Below are positions 18,268-27,807 of a stretch of DNA of 64,000 bases, in pieces (the first letter of the stretch is position 1; each line of letters opens with the position of its first letter). A model generated the notes under the pieces. That model did not search any database. It worked only from the letters and a program-made list of their open reading frames with translations, and was not told the DNA's origin. This DNA is from Pseudomonas sp. G.S.17 (GTDB lineage Bacteria; Pseudomonadota; Gammaproteobacteria; Pseudomonadales; Pseudomonadaceae), in the NCBI RefSeq assembly GCF_038096165.1, contig NZ_CP151076.1, forward strand, positions 1,860,001 to 1,924,000. The letters run 5' to 3'. Position numbers and translations under genes: made by a program.

Positions 18268-18768
18268 ATGGCGAAGAGCGACGACGTTAAAGACCCCGCC
18301 TCCAAAGGCAAACTCAAGCTCATCATCGTCCTGATAGTGGCTTTGTTGCTCGCTGTCGGCCTGTCGGTTGGCGCGACCTGGTTTTTCATGCACAAGGCTG
18401 ACAGCAAGCCCGATCCAGCGGCTGCGGCTGCGGAGACCGGCGTCAAGCATCCCGCGATCTTCGAAGCCATGACCCCGGCATTCGTGGTCAACTTCAACTC
18501 CAATGGTCGCCAACGCTACATGCAGGTCAGCATCACCATGCTGGCGCGCAATCAGGCCGACCTTGAAGCGTTGAAGGTGCATATGCCGGTTATCCGCAAC
18601 AATCTGGTGATGATGTTTGCCGGTATTCCGTTCGAATCCCTGGCAACTCCGATTGGCCAGGAAATGCTCCGTCAGAAAGCGACGGCCAGCGTTCAGGAAG
18701 TCGCACAGAAAGAGCTCGGCAAAACCGTGATCGAGCAGTTGCTTTTCACTAATTTCGTACTGCAGTAG
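18268..18768 (+). CDS. fliL: Flagellar basal body-associated protein FliL
   Basis: FliL surrounds the stator units and supports torque in swarming. The 166 residues include a short Lys-rich cytoplasmic head, one membrane segment at about 16-38 (LKLIIVLIVALLLAVGLSVG) and a periplasmic stomatin-like domain. First gene after the third sigma-54 promoter. Confidence 0.94.
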   Translation: MAKSDDVKDPASKGKLKLIIVLIVALLLAVGLSVGATWFFMHKADSKPDPAAAAAETGVKHPAIFEAMTPAFVVNFNSNGRQRYMQVSITMLARNQADLEALKVHMPVIRNNLVMMFAGIPFESLATPIGQEMLRQKATASVQEVAQKELGKTVIEQLLFTNFVLQ

Positions 18769-18777
18769 GACCACGAC

Positions 18778-19746
18778 ATGGCCGTGCAAGACCTGCTGTC
18801 CCAGGATGAGATCGATGCGCTGTTGCATGGCGTGGACGATGGTCTGGTTCAGACCGAACAAGTAGCCGAACCGGGTAGCGTCAAAAGCTACGACCTGACC
18901 AGTCAGGACCGGATTGTGCGGGGTCGCATGCCGACCCTGGAAATGATCAACGAACGCTTCGCCCGTTATACCCGGATCAGCATGTTCAACCTGCTGCGCC
19001 GCTCGGCTGATGTGGCGGTCGGCGGCGTACAGGTCATGAAGTTCGGTGAGTACGTGCATTCGCTGTACGTGCCCACCAGCCTCAACCTGGTGAAGATCAA
19101 GCCGCTGCGTGGCACTGCACTGTTTATCCTCGATGCCAAGCTGGTGTTCAAGCTGGTGGATAACTTCTTCGGCGGCGATGGCCGACACGCGAAAATCGAA
19201 GGCCGTGAATTCACGCCGACGGAATTGCGGGTCGTGCGCATGGTGCTGGATCAGGCCTTCATCGACCTGAAAGAAGCCTGGCAGGCGATCATGGAAGTGC
19301 ATTTCGAGTACATCAACTCGGAGGTCAACCCGGCCATGGCCAACATCGTCGGGCCGAGCGAAGCGGTGGTGGTCTCCACGTTCCACATCGAACTCGATGG
19401 CGGCGGCGGCGATCTGCACGTGACCATGCCGTATTCGATGATCGAACCGGTGCGGGAAATGCTCGATGCGGGCTTCCAGTCCGATGTCGACGATCAGGAC
19501 GAACGCTGGGTCAACGCCCTCAAGCAGGACGTCATGGATGTCTCCGTGCCGCTCAGCGCTACGGTTGCCCGTCGTCAATTACTGTTGCGCGACATTCTGC
19601 ACATGCAGCCGGGAGACGTTATTCCCGTCGAGCTGCCGGAATCGCTGGTCATGCGCGCCAATGGCGTGCCGTCCTTCAAGGTCAAGCTGGGTTCGCACAA
19701 GGGCCATCTCGCCCTGCAAGTGATCGAACCAATAGAGCGACGTTGA
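18778..19746 (+). CDS. fliM: Flagellar motor switch protein FliM
   Basis: FliM is the C-ring component that binds CheY-P. The 322-residue product opens with MAVQDLLSQDEIDALLHG, the CheY-binding peptide, followed by the CheC-like middle domain (about 50-230; contains SMFNLLRRSADV) and the C-terminal SpoA domain that packs with FliN. It begins nine bases after fliL. A motif like its N-terminal peptide also occurs in FliN and CheZ of this window. Confidence 0.97.
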   Translation: MAVQDLLSQDEIDALLHGVDDGLVQTEQVAEPGSVKSYDLTSQDRIVRGRMPTLEMINERFARYTRISMFNLLRRSADVAVGGVQVMKFGEYVHSLYVPTSLNLVKIKPLRGTALFILDAKLVFKLVDNFFGGDGRHAKIEGREFTPTELRVVRMVLDQAFIDLKEAWQAIMEVHFEYINSEVNPAMANIVGPSEAVVVSTFHIELDGGGGDLHVTMPYSMIEPVREMLDAGFQSDVDDQDERWVNALKQDVMDVSVPLSATVARRQLLLRDILHMQPGDVIPVELPESLVMRANGVPSFKVKLGSHKGHLALQVIEPIERR

Positions 19747-19806
19747 CCTTTTGTCTGCGTCGAAATTTTGCTGTGTAACTGAAACACTGTTCGCCGAGGA
19801 CAACCG

Positions 19807-20274
19807 ATGGCTGATGATAAAGATATGACCTCTGCTGAAGATCAGGCATTGGCCGATGAATGGGCTGCGGCACTGGGCGAATCCGGTGATGGCGGTCAGG
19901 ACGACATCGACGCACTGTTGGCAGCTGATGCCGGCAATTCGTCGGCTTCCAGCCGTCTGGCCATGGAAGAGTTCGGCAGCGTGCCGCGCAGCAACGGTCA
20001 GGTGAATCTCGATGGCCCGAATCTGGATGTGATCCTCGACATTCCGGTGTCGATCTCCATGGAAGTCGGCAGCACCGACATCAACATCCGTAACCTGCTG
20101 CAACTCAATCAGGGTTCGGTGATCGAGCTGGATCGTCTGGCCGGTGAACCGCTGGACGTGCTGGTCAACGGCACGTTGATCGCCCATGGCGAAGTGGTGG
20201 TGGTCAACGAGAAATTTGGCATCCGCCTGACCGATGTCATCAGCCCCAGCGAACGTATCAAGAAGCTGCGCTGA
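19807..20274 (+). CDS. fliN: Flagellar motor switch protein FliN
   Basis: FliN forms the base of the C ring and docks FliH. The 155-residue protein is longer than enteric FliN because of an acidic N-terminal extension holding GGQDDIDALLAADAG (about residues 35-50), which resembles the FliM CheY-binding peptide. The C-terminal SpoA domain (about 75-155) reads LDVILDIPVSISMEVGSTDI-like, with GEVVVVNEKFGIRLTDV at the end. It follows fliM after 60 nt and its stop abuts fliO. Confidence 0.96.
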   Translation: MADDKDMTSAEDQALADEWAAALGESGDGGQDDIDALLAADAGNSSASSRLAMEEFGSVPRSNGQVNLDGPNLDVILDIPVSISMEVGSTDINIRNLLQLNQGSVIELDRLAGEPLDVLVNGTLIAHGEVVVVNEKFGIRLTDVISPSERIKKLR

Positions 20275-20727
20275 GTGAACATGATCAAGCTTGCCGGAGC
20301 ATTGCTGTTCCTGCCGCTCAGCGCGCTGGCGGCCGAGCCTGCGGTGCAGGCCGCCGGGCCACAGGTGGCCGGTTCGCTGCCGGTCGGGATGGGCGGGCAA
20401 CTGATTCAGTTGCTGTTCGGGCTGTTGTTGGTGATCGGCCTGATCTTCGCGCTGGCCTGGACAATGCGGCGCGTGCAACGCAGTGGGCCAGGTAATGCCC
20501 AGCTCATTGAGTTGCTGGGCTCCCGAGCGCTGGGTCCGCGTGATCGACTGGTACTGGTGCAGGTTGGCAACGAGCAGATATTGCTGGGCGTTACGCCCGG
20601 GCGAATCACCCCATTGCACGTGCTCAAGGAGCCGGTGCAGGTTCCGGTCCGCGAGCAGGCCACTCCTGAATTCGCACGGCGCCTGATGGAAATCATGGGC
20701 AACAAGGATCAGAAGGATAAGAAGTAA
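20275..20727 (+). CDS. fliO: Flagellar export protein FliO
   Basis: FliO helps assemble the FliP ring of the export gate. The 150-residue product has an N-terminal signal-like segment (residues 5-20), a single membrane span at about 42-63 ([20 protein letters not shown]) and a cytoplasmic domain with [19 protein letters not shown], the family core. The start may be the GTG at 20275, which overlaps nothing, or the ATG at 20281; neither has a strong ribosome site, so coupling to fliN is likely. The last base overlaps fliP. Confidence 0.92.
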   Translation: MNMIKLAGALLFLPLSALAAEPAVQAAGPQVAGSLPVGMGGQLIQLLFGLLLVIGLIFALAWTMRRVQRSGPGNAQLIELLGSRALGPRDRLVLVQVGNEQILLGVTPGRITPLHVLKEPVQVPVREQATPEFARRLMEIMGNKDQKDKK

Positions 20728-21473
20728 TGCCGCGCATTCTGTTGACGCTTCTGCTGGTGCTGGCGGCGCCTGTGGCGTTCGGTGCCGATCCGTTGTCGAT
20801 CCCTGCGATCACGCTGTCCAACGGCGCCAACGGCCAGCAGGAATATTCGGTCAGCCTGCAAATTCTGCTGATCATGACGGCGCTGAGCTTCATCCCGGCG
20901 TTCGTCATGCTGATGACCAGTTTCACCCGGATCATCATTGTCTTTTCCATTCTGCGTCAGGCCCTGGGCTTGCAGCAGACGCCGTCGAACCAGATTCTCA
21001 CCGGCATGGCGATTTTCCTGACCCTGTTCATCATGGCACCTGTCTTCGACCGGGTGAATCAGGACGCCTTGCAGCCTTATCTGGCTGAAAAGCTTACTGC
21101 CCAGGATGCCGTGGCCAAGGCTCAGGTGCCGATCAAGGACTTCATGCTGGCGCAGACGCGCACCAGCGATCTGGAGCTGTTCATGCGCCTGTCCAAGCGC
21201 ACCGATATCGAGTCCCCCGATCAGGCGCCGCTGACCATCCTGGTGCCGGCGTTTGTGATTTCCGAACTCAAGACCGCCTTCCAGATCGGCTTCATGATTT
21301 TCATTCCCTTCCTGGTCATCGACCTGGTGGTTGCCAGCGTACTGATGGCGATGGGCATGATGATGTTGTCGCCGCTGATCATTTCCCTGCCGTTCAAGAT
21401 CATGTTGTTTGTGCTGGTTGATGGCTGGGCGCTGATCATTGGCACCCTGGCCAGTAGTTTTGGTGGTGTATGA
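20727..21473 (+). CDS. fliP: Flagellar export gate protein FliP
   Basis: FliP forms the core ring of the flagellar protein-conducting channel in the inner membrane. The 248-residue product starts with a cleavable signal peptide (to about residue 20) and has four membrane segments. Motifs include [22 protein letters not shown] and [14 protein letters not shown], characteristic of FliP/SctR. Start ATG overlaps the fliO stop by one base. Confidence 0.97.
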   Translation: MPRILLTLLLVLAAPVAFGADPLSIPAITLSNGANGQQEYSVSLQILLIMTALSFIPAFVMLMTSFTRIIIVFSILRQALGLQQTPSNQILTGMAIFLTLFIMAPVFDRVNQDALQPYLAEKLTAQDAVAKAQVPIKDFMLAQTRTSDLELFMRLSKRTDIESPDQAPLTILVPAFVISELKTAFQIGFMIFIPFLVIDLVVASVLMAMGMMMLSPLIISLPFKIMLFVLVDGWALIIGTLASSFGGV

Positions 21474-21498
21474 CCTCTCTTGAGCAGGAGTGCGCGCG

Positions 21499-21768
21499 AT
21501 GACGCCAGAAGTAGCCGTCGATCTGTTCCGTGAGGCGTTGTGGCTGACCACGGTGCTGGTGGCGATCCTCGTCGTACCCAGTCTGCTTTGCGGCTTGATG
21601 GTCGCCATGTTTCAGGCCGCCACCCAGATCAACGAACAGACCTTGAGCTTTCTGCCGCGTCTGATCGTGATGCTGATTACCCTGATCGTTGCCGGTCCGT
21701 GGTTGCTCAAGGTGTTCATGGAATACATCCTGGCGCTCTACACCAGCATTCCAACCGTGATCGGCTAG
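21499..21768 (+). CDS. fliQ: Flagellar export gate protein FliQ
   Basis: FliQ is an 89-residue two-span component of the export gate helical assembly. Spans lie at about 12-38 and 50-75. AGCAGGAG at 21483-21490 sits eight bases before the ATG at 21499, which is preferred over the GTG at 21490 inside the ribosome site. Sequence MTPEVAVDLFREALWLT is family-typical. Confidence 0.96.
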   Translation: MTPEVAVDLFREALWLTTVLVAILVVPSLLCGLMVAMFQAATQINEQTLSFLPRLIVMLITLIVAGPWLLKVFMEYILALYTSIPTVIG

Positions 21769-21773
21769 CGCTT

Positions 21774-22559
21774 GTGGATCCTGTCCTTGCACTGACCGAC
21801 GGGCAAATAGGCTCTTGGGTCGCCAGCTTCATGCTGCCGATGTTTCGCATCACTTCACTGTTGATGACCATGCCGATTTTCGGTACGACGCTCGTGCCCA
21901 GGCGCATTCGTCTGTATTTCGCGCTGGCCATTACTGTGGTGATCGCCCCCGTGTTGCCGCCCATGCCGCAAGTCAACGCGCTGGACCTCAGCGCGCTGTT
22001 GCTCATCGGCGAACAAATCATCATCGGCGCCGGGCTGGGGTTGTTTCTGCAATTGTTCTTTCAGGCGTTCGTGATCGCCGGACAGATCATCTCGACGCAA
22101 ATGGGCATGGGCTTTGCTTCCATGATCGACCCTACCAACGGCGTCTCCGCCGCAGTGATCGGGCAGTTCTTTACCATGCTGGTTACCCTGCTGTTCCTGG
22201 GCATGAACGGCCATCTGGTAGTCCTGGAAACCCTGGTTGAAAGCTTCACCACGATGCCAGTCGGCAGCGGACTGCTTGTGTCCAACTTCTGGGCGCTGGC
22301 CAACAGCCTCGGCTGGGTGATGGGCGCCGCGCTGACGTTGGTGTTGCCGGCGATCACCGCGCTGCTGGTGGTCAACATTGCCTTTGGCGTGATGACTCGC
22401 GCCGCGCCGCAATTGAACATCTTTTCTATCGGTTTTCCGCTGACGCTGGTGTTGGGCATGGGTATTTTGTGGGTCAGCCTGGGTGACATTCTCAATCAGT
22501 ACCAACCGCTGGTGGCTGATGCGCTGCGAACGTTCCGCGATATGGTGAGGGCGCGCTGA
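21774..22559 (+). CDS. fliR: Flagellar export gate protein FliR
   Basis: FliR contributes one subunit to the FliPQR core of the export gate. The GTG at 21774, five bases after the fliQ stop, gives a 261-residue product starting MDPVLALTDGQIGSWV, matching family length; the longer open frame to the left is fliQ read in another frame. Six hydrophobic segments are visible; GMGFASMIDPTNG is a conserved loop. It overlaps flhB by one base. Confidence 0.93.
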   Translation: MDPVLALTDGQIGSWVASFMLPMFRITSLLMTMPIFGTTLVPRRIRLYFALAITVVIAPVLPPMPQVNALDLSALLLIGEQIIIGAGLGLFLQLFFQAFVIAGQIISTQMGMGFASMIDPTNGVSAAVIGQFFTMLVTLLFLGMNGHLVVLETLVESFTTMPVGSGLLVSNFWALANSLGWVMGAALTLVLPAITALLVVNIAFGVMTRAAPQLNIFSIGFPLTLVLGMGILWVSLGDILNQYQPLVADALRTFRDMVRAR

Positions 22560-23695
22560 TGGCCGAGAACGAGAATGGTCAGGACAAGACAGAAGACCCC
22601 ACGGAAAAAAAGAAGTCGGAGGCCCGAAAAGAGGGGCAGATTGCTCGATCCAAGGAGCTCAACACCCTGGTGATCATGCTGGTCGGTGCCGGCGGGTTGT
22701 TGTCCTTTGGCAGCGATATAGCGCAAATGATGATGGAGCTGATGCGCTCGAACTTCATCATCAGTCGCGAAACGCTCATGGACCAAAGCTACATGGCCAA
22801 GATGCTGCTCAGCTCCGGCAAGCTGGCGTTGGCAGCCATGCTGCCTTTTCTGGTGGCGCTGATGCTCGCCTCCCTCATCGCGCCGATTTCCCTGGGTGGC
22901 TGGCTATTCTCGGCCAAGACCATGGCCCCCAAATTCAGTCGCATGAACCCGATCTCTGGTCTCAAGCGCATGGTGTCGGTCACGGCACTGATCGAGTTGC
23001 TCAAGAGCTTCGGCAAGTTTTTGATTGTCCTGGTCGTCGCCCTGGTGGTCCTGAACAAGGATAAGGCGGACCTGATTTCCATTGCTCACGAACCCTTGGA
23101 AATGGCGATTATTCACAGCTTGCAGGTGGTCGGCTGGAGCACGCTGTGGATGGCCTGCGGTTTGATGATCATTGCCGCCATCGACGTGCCGTTTCAGATC
23201 TGGGAAGCGCACAAGAAGCTGCTGATGACCAAGCAGGAAATTCGCGACGAGCACAAGGATGCTGAAGGGCGGCCAGAGGTCAAGCAGCGCATACGCCAGT
23301 TGCAGCGCGACATGTCCCAGCGGCGCATGATGGAGTCGATCCCCACTGCTGATGTGATCATCACCAACCCGACCCACTTCGCGGTTGCCCTCAAATACGA
23401 TCCGGAGCAGGGCGGCGCGCCGATGCTGGTGGCCAAGGGTACGGATTTCATCGCCTTGAAGATCCGCGAGATCGGCGCCCATCATCAGATTCTGATTCTT
23501 GAATCACCAGGGCTGGCGCGCTCGATCTATTACAGCACCGAGCTGGATCAGGAGATCCCGGCCGGGCTGTATCTGGCGGTGGCTCAGGTGCTGGCGTATG
23601 TCTATCAGATTCGCCAATACCATTCGGGTCGCGGCAAGCGTCCCGATCCGTTGGGGGACATCTCCATCCCGCCGGATTTGCAGCGCGATTCCTGA
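22559..23695 (+). CDS. flhB: Flagellar export switch protein FlhB
   Basis: FlhB switches export from hook to filament substrates after self-cleavage. The 378-residue product has a Lys/Glu-rich head with EDPTEKKKSEARKEGQIARS, four membrane spans (about 30-210) and the cytoplasmic domain with the autocleavage motif NPTH in VIITNPTHFAVALKY (about residue 270). It ends the fliL operon. A 640-bp repeat-filled gap follows before flhA, whereas the two genes are adjacent in function and often in position. Confidence 0.97.
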   Translation: MAENENGQDKTEDPTEKKKSEARKEGQIARSKELNTLVIMLVGAGGLLSFGSDIAQMMMELMRSNFIISRETLMDQSYMAKMLLSSGKLALAAMLPFLVALMLASLIAPISLGGWLFSAKTMAPKFSRMNPISGLKRMVSVTALIELLKSFGKFLIVLVVALVVLNKDKADLISIAHEPLEMAIIHSLQVVGWSTLWMACGLMIIAAIDVPFQIWEAHKKLLMTKQEIRDEHKDAEGRPEVKQRIRQLQRDMSQRRMMESIPTADVIITNPTHFAVALKYDPEQGGAPMLVAKGTDFIALKIREIGAHHQILILESPGLARSIYYSTELDQEIPAGLYLAVAQVLAYVYQIRQYHSGRGKRPDPLGDISIPPDLQRDS

Positions 23696-23720
23696 TTCTC
23701 GCGGGCATTGAGCTCCAGCG

Positions 23721-23822
23721 TGGGAGAGGACTTGTCCTCGAAGGGCCGGCTGGGTCATCCCTATCTGCTGGTAAAGCCTCATCGCCTGCGCCACCGTCTT
23801 CGCGGACAAGTCCGCTCCCACA
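23721..23822. repeat. REP palindrome pair
   Basis: GTGGGAGAGGACTTGTCCTC at 23721-23740 is matched in inverse orientation by TTCGCGGACAAGTCCGCTCC ending at 23822. It is a variant REP doublet (core GACTTGTCC) in the flhB-flhA gap. Confidence 0.75.
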
Positions 23823-23913
23823 GGGATCGCATCTCAGGCTTTTGATTTCCGCTTTTCCGTGCAGAGATTTGGCAGACACCGCCAAACGCGCGTCGGGAGG
23901 CTGAGTGGAGGTG

Positions 23914-24051
23914 TCGTGGTGGGGTGCGCTCGGCATGGATGCCGAGCGAGCGCCGTTGCGCCACCACGGCACCGGAGCGAAGGAACCGCCGCGAAGCGGG
24001 GGCCGGACGTCAGCGCAAAATGGTTTCCCCCCTTTGCCGAAACAAAGGGGG
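23914..24051. repeat. Structured repetitive element with nested hairpins
   Basis: A nested hairpin is formed by CGTGGTGG (23914-23921) with CCACCACG (23961-23968), enclosing GCTCGGCAT (23928-23936) with ATGCCGAGC (23939-23947). A second hairpin pairs CCCCCTTTG (24028-24036) with CAAAGGGGG (24043-24051). The text resembles a repeated element that I recall from many intergenic regions of fluorescent pseudomonads, here somewhat degenerate. No protein is supported. Confidence 0.5.
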
Positions 24052-24157
24052 TCGACCGTCAGGGCGAAACCTGATTCAGCAGCGCCGCAAGTGCTGTTGA
24101 TGCAACTCAATTCAAGGCGCGTCGGCTTCAATAGGCGATTGGCGTGCGCCAAATCGA

Positions 24158-24180
24158 TCGCGGGCAAGCCTCGCTCCAAC
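24158..24180. repeat. Single REP half-element
   Basis: TCGCGGGCAAGCCTCGCTCC matches one arm of the REP doublet at 18132-18151. It has no partner nearby. Together with the two preceding elements it fills most of the 642-bp gap from flhB to flhA; the rest shows nothing recognisable apart from the promoter below. Confidence 0.7.
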
Positions 24181-24261
24181 GAAGTTACGACGGGTTGAGT
24201 CGCAAAGGCCAACACCACGTCCTACAGCTAATTCTCCAAATAATGGCCCTTTGTCCACTGT

Positions 24262-24278
24262 TGGAAAGCTTCTTGCAA
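24262..24278 (+). promoter_or_regulatory. Sigma-54 promoter of flhA
   Basis: TTGGAAAGCTTCTTGCAATA has GG at 24263-24264 and GC at 24275-24276, spacing ten, with a perfect TTGCA -12 half. It lies about 60 bp before the flhA start and gives flhA-flhF-fleN-fliA their own FleQ-type promoter. Confidence 0.78.
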
Positions 24279-24337
24279 TAGGTCAACTCAGGTCGCCTTC
24301 GGCGTCAAAGTTTTGGTTTAGCGCAGGTGAAGAATCG

Positions 24338-26467
24338 GTGGATCGCTCTCAATTAATCAGTAGCGCACGCAGTAATCTTGCGGGTCTCGGTCGGGGCCAG
24401 TTGGGTGTGCCGTTGTTGCTGTTGGTCATGATGGCAATGATGATGTTGCCAATGCCGCCGTTCCTGCTGGACGTCTTTTTCACCTTCAACATCGCGCTGT
24501 CGATTGTGGTCCTGCTGGTCTGCGTCTACGCATTGCGCCCTCTGGATTTTTCGGTATTCCCCACCATTCTGCTGGTGGCGACGTTGCTGCGCCTGGCGCT
24601 CAACGTTGCCTCGACGCGGGTGGTGATGCTTCACGGTCAGGATGGTCACGCCGCAGCCGGCAAGGTGATCCAGGCCTTCGGTGAGGTGGTGATTGGTGGC
24701 AACTACGTAGTCGGTATCGTGGTTTTCGCGATCCTGATGATCATCAACTTCGTGGTAATCACCAAAGGTGCCGGGCGGATTTCCGAGGTGAGCGCGCGTT
24801 TCACCCTGGACGCCATGCCCGGCAAACAGATGGCCATCGATGCCGACTTGAACGCCGGGCTGATCGATCAGCCTGAGGCCAAGCGTCGGCGTCTGGAAGT
24901 TGCCCAGGAAGCCGAGTTCTACGGCTCCATGGACGGTGCCTCGAAATTCGTTCGCGGTGACGCCATCGCCGGTCTGTTGATTCTGTTTATCAACCTCATC
25001 GGCGGCGTTCTGGTCGGCATGCTGCAGCACAACATGACATTCGCCGAAGCGGGCAAAATCTACACGCTGTTGACCATCGGTGACGGTTTGGTGGCGCAAT
25101 TGCCGTCATTGCTGCTGTCCACCGCTGCGGCGATCATGGTGACCCGTGCTTCCGGTTCGGAAGAAATGGGCAAGCTGATCAATCGGCAGATGTTCACCTC
25201 CCACAAGGCGTTGTCGGTTTCTGCCGGGATCATGATCGTCATGGGTCTGGTGCCGGGCATGCCGCACTTTTCCTTCATCAGCCTCGGGCTGGTGGCGGGC
25301 GGTGTCGCCTACTTGCTGTGGAAAAAGCAGAACGTGGTCAAGGTCCAGGCGTTGGAAGAGGTCAAGCGCCAGCAGGAGATGTTGCCATCGCCGACCCGGG
25401 TTCAGGATTCTAAAGAGCTGGGCTGGGATGACGTGACCCCCATCGACATGATCGGCCTGGAAGTGGGCTACCGCCTGATTCCGCTGGTGGATCGCAATCA
25501 GGGTGGTCAGTTGCTTGCGCGGATCAAGGGCGTACGCAAGAAGCTCTCTCAGGAGCTAGGCTTTCTCATGCCCACTGTGCATATCCGTGACAACCTGGAT
25601 CTGGCGCCCAGTGCCTATCGTTTGACGCTCATGGGCGTGACGCTGGCGGAAGCCGAGATTTACCCGGACCGGGAGTTGGCGATCAACCCCGGTCAGGTGT
25701 TCGGCACCCTCAACGGTATTACCGCCAAGGACCCGGCGTTTGGTCTGGAAGCGGTATGGATTGAAATCAGCCAGCGCAGTCAGGCGCAGTCCCTGGGTTA
25801 CACCGTGGTCGATGCCAGTACGGTAGTGGCGACGCACCTCAACCAGATTCTTTATAAACACTCTCATGAGCTGATTGGCCATGAAGAAGTCCAGCAATTG
25901 ATGCAGTTGCTGGCTAAAGGCTCGCCGAAACTGGCTGAAGAGCTGGTTCCCGGGATTCTTTCGCTCTCGGCGTTGCTCAAGGTCCTGCAGTCGCTTCTGG
26001 CCGAACAAGTGCCGGTTCGCGACATTCGCAGCATCGCCGAAGCCATCGCGAACAACGCCATGCGGAGTCAAGATACCGCCGCGTTGGTTGCGGCAGTACG
26101 CGTCGGATTAAGCCGCGCAATCGTGCAAAGCATTGTAGGGATTGAGCCGGAGCTGCCAGTTATCACTCTGGAGCCAAGGTTGGAACAGATATTGCTCAAT
26201 AGTTTGCAGAAGGCAGGTCAGGGTCAGGAAGAAGGCGTTCTGCTTGAGCCAAGCATGGCTGAAAAGCTCCAGCGTTCGTTGATCGACGCGGCGCAGCGGC
26301 AGGAGATGCAGGGTTTGCCGGTCATTCTTTTGGTTGCAGGCCCGGTTCGCGCCATGTTGTCACGCTTTGGACGACTGGCTGTACCGAACATGCATGTGTT
26401 GGCGTATCAGGAAATTCCTGACAATAAGCAAGTCACCATCGTAGCGACTGTCGGGCCTAACGGCTGA
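24338..26467 (+). CDS. flhA: Flagellar export gate protein FlhA
   Basis: FlhA forms the nonameric gate that docks chaperone-substrate complexes and uses the proton gradient. Starting at the GTG at 24338 (AGGTGA seven bases before it), the product has 709 residues, beginning MDRSQLISSARSNLAGL. Eight membrane spans fill residues 25-320; the conserved FHIPEP-type loop includes GKQMAIDADLNAGLIDQPEAKRRR, split by acid residues. The C-terminal half is the cytoplasmic docking domain. The longer open frame upstream covers the promoter and is not used. Confidence 0.95.
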   Translation: MDRSQLISSARSNLAGLGRGQLGVPLLLLVMMAMMMLPMPPFLLDVFFTFNIALSIVVLLVCVYALRPLDFSVFPTILLVATLLRLALNVASTRVVMLHGQDGHAAAGKVIQAFGEVVIGGNYVVGIVVFAILMIINFVVITKGAGRISEVSARFTLDAMPGKQMAIDADLNAGLIDQPEAKRRRLEVAQEAEFYGSMDGASKFVRGDAIAGLLILFINLIGGVLVGMLQHNMTFAEAGKIYTLLTIGDGLVAQLPSLLLSTAAAIMVTRASGSEEMGKLINRQMFTSHKALSVSAGIMIVMGLVPGMPHFSFISLGLVAGGVAYLLWKKQNVVKVQALEEVKRQQEMLPSPTRVQDSKELGWDDVTPIDMIGLEVGYRLIPLVDRNQGGQLLARIKGVRKKLSQELGFLMPTVHIRDNLDLAPSAYRLTLMGVTLAEAEIYPDRELAINPGQVFGTLNGITAKDPAFGLEAVWIEISQRSQAQSLGYTVVDASTVVATHLNQILYKHSHELIGHEEVQQLMQLLAKGSPKLAEELVPGILSLSALLKVLQSLLAEQVPVRDIRSIAEAIANNAMRSQDTAALVAAVRVGLSRAIVQSIVGIEPELPVITLEPRLEQILLNSLQKAGQGQEEGVLLEPSMAEKLQRSLIDAAQRQEMQGLPVILLVAGPVRAMLSRFGRLAVPNMHVLAYQEIPDNKQVTIVATVGPNG

Positions 26468-26478
26468 GGTAGTGAGTC

Positions 26479-27807
26479 ATGCAAGTTAAGCGATTTTTCG
26501 CCGCCGATATGCGTCAAGCCATGAAACTGGTTCGCGATGAGCTGGGCGCAGAAGCGGCCATCATCGGTAATCGGCGGATTGCCGGTGGCGTAGAGCTGAC
26601 TGCTGCGCTGGATTACAAGCTGTCTGCGCTGGCGCCTCGCGTGCCGAACATCGAGCTTGAAGACGAGCTGCGCAAAACCCAGTCGCGGATTGTTACCGCC
26701 CAGGCTGAACTGAACAATCGCGGCGACAGTGACCCGTCAGTCAATCGCCAGCTGTTCTCCGGCTTGCCGCTTAGCGCTGCCGACACGCATATCGAACCGA
26801 CGCTCGAAGAGCCGCCGCGCCCATTCGTTCAAGCTCACGCAACCCCAGCGGAACCCGCCGGCGGCCAGCGCGCTTACGAAAACATGCGTTTCGAATTGAA
26901 TGGTCTGCGTGAACTGCTGGAAGTCCAGCTGGGTTCGCTGGCCTGGAATCAACTGCAAGGCAGCCGTCCGCAACAGGCCAACCTGTGGCGTCGCCTGCAA
27001 CGTATTGGTCTGTCCGGTCCGTTGTCCCGCGACCTGCTGGCAATGGTCGGCGAAATTGAAGAACCTCGTCAGGCCTGGCGCATGCTGTTGGCGCACCTGG
27101 CGCGGATGATTGCCACTCCGGAAATCGAGCCGCTCGAAGAGGGTGGCGTGATTGCCATGGTCGGCCCGGCTGGCATGGGTAAAACCACCACACTCGCCAA
27201 GCTGGCCGCGCGCTATGTGTTGAAGTACGGCGCACAGAACATCGCTCTGGTGAGCATGGACAGCTTTCGCATCGGCGCTCAGGAGCAGCTCAAGACTCTG
27301 GGCCGCATCCTCAACGTGCCGGTGACGCATGTCGATCCGGGCCAGTCGCTGGCTCAGGCACTGGAGCCGCTGTTGCGCAAGCGCGTGGTGTTGATTGACA
27401 CCGCAGGCCTGCAAGCCAGCGATCCGGCCCTGCGCATGCAGCTCGAAAGCCTCGCCGGGCGTGGCATCAAGGCGCGTAATTATCTGGTGTTGGCAACGAC
27501 CAGTCAGAAGCAAGTGCTGACCGCTGCCTACCACAGTTACAAACGTTGTGGCTTGTCCGGGTGCATCCTGACCAAGCTGGACGAAACTGCCAGCCTGGGC
27601 GAAGTACTCAGCCTGGCGATCAGTCATGAGCTACCTGTTGCCTACCTGACTGACGGGCCGCGAATACCTGATGATTTACACCTTCCGCGCCGGCACCAAT
27701 TGGTTACCCGTGCGGTCAATGTGCAGATGCAGGAAGAGCCTAGCGAAGAAGCGATGGCGGATATGTTTGCCGACCTGTACCACAACCCCAGCAAGCGGGT
27801 GGGTTAG
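26479..27807 (+). CDS. flhF: SRP-like GTPase FlhF (polar flagellum placement)
   Basis: FlhF directs the first flagellar components to the cell pole. The 442 residues have a basic N-terminal B domain (MQVKRFFAADMRQAMKLVRDEL pattern), a variable linker (about 80-140), an N domain and the SRP-type G domain (about 220-440) with G1 GPAGMGKTTT, DTAGLQASDP and TKLDETASLGEVLSL. It acts against FleN, encoded next. Eleven bases separate it from flhA. Confidence 0.96.
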   Translation: MQVKRFFAADMRQAMKLVRDELGAEAAIIGNRRIAGGVELTAALDYKLSALAPRVPNIELEDELRKTQSRIVTAQAELNNRGDSDPSVNRQLFSGLPLSAADTHIEPTLEEPPRPFVQAHATPAEPAGGQRAYENMRFELNGLRELLEVQLGSLAWNQLQGSRPQQANLWRRLQRIGLSGPLSRDLLAMVGEIEEPRQAWRMLLAHLARMIATPEIEPLEEGGVIAMVGPAGMGKTTTLAKLAARYVLKYGAQNIALVSMDSFRIGAQEQLKTLGRILNVPVTHVDPGQSLAQALEPLLRKRVVLIDTAGLQASDPALRMQLESLAGRGIKARNYLVLATTSQKQVLTAAYHSYKRCGLSGCILTKLDETASLGEVLSLAISHELPVAYLTDGPRIPDDLHLPRRHQLVTRAVNVQMQEEPSEEAMADMFADLYHNPSKRVG

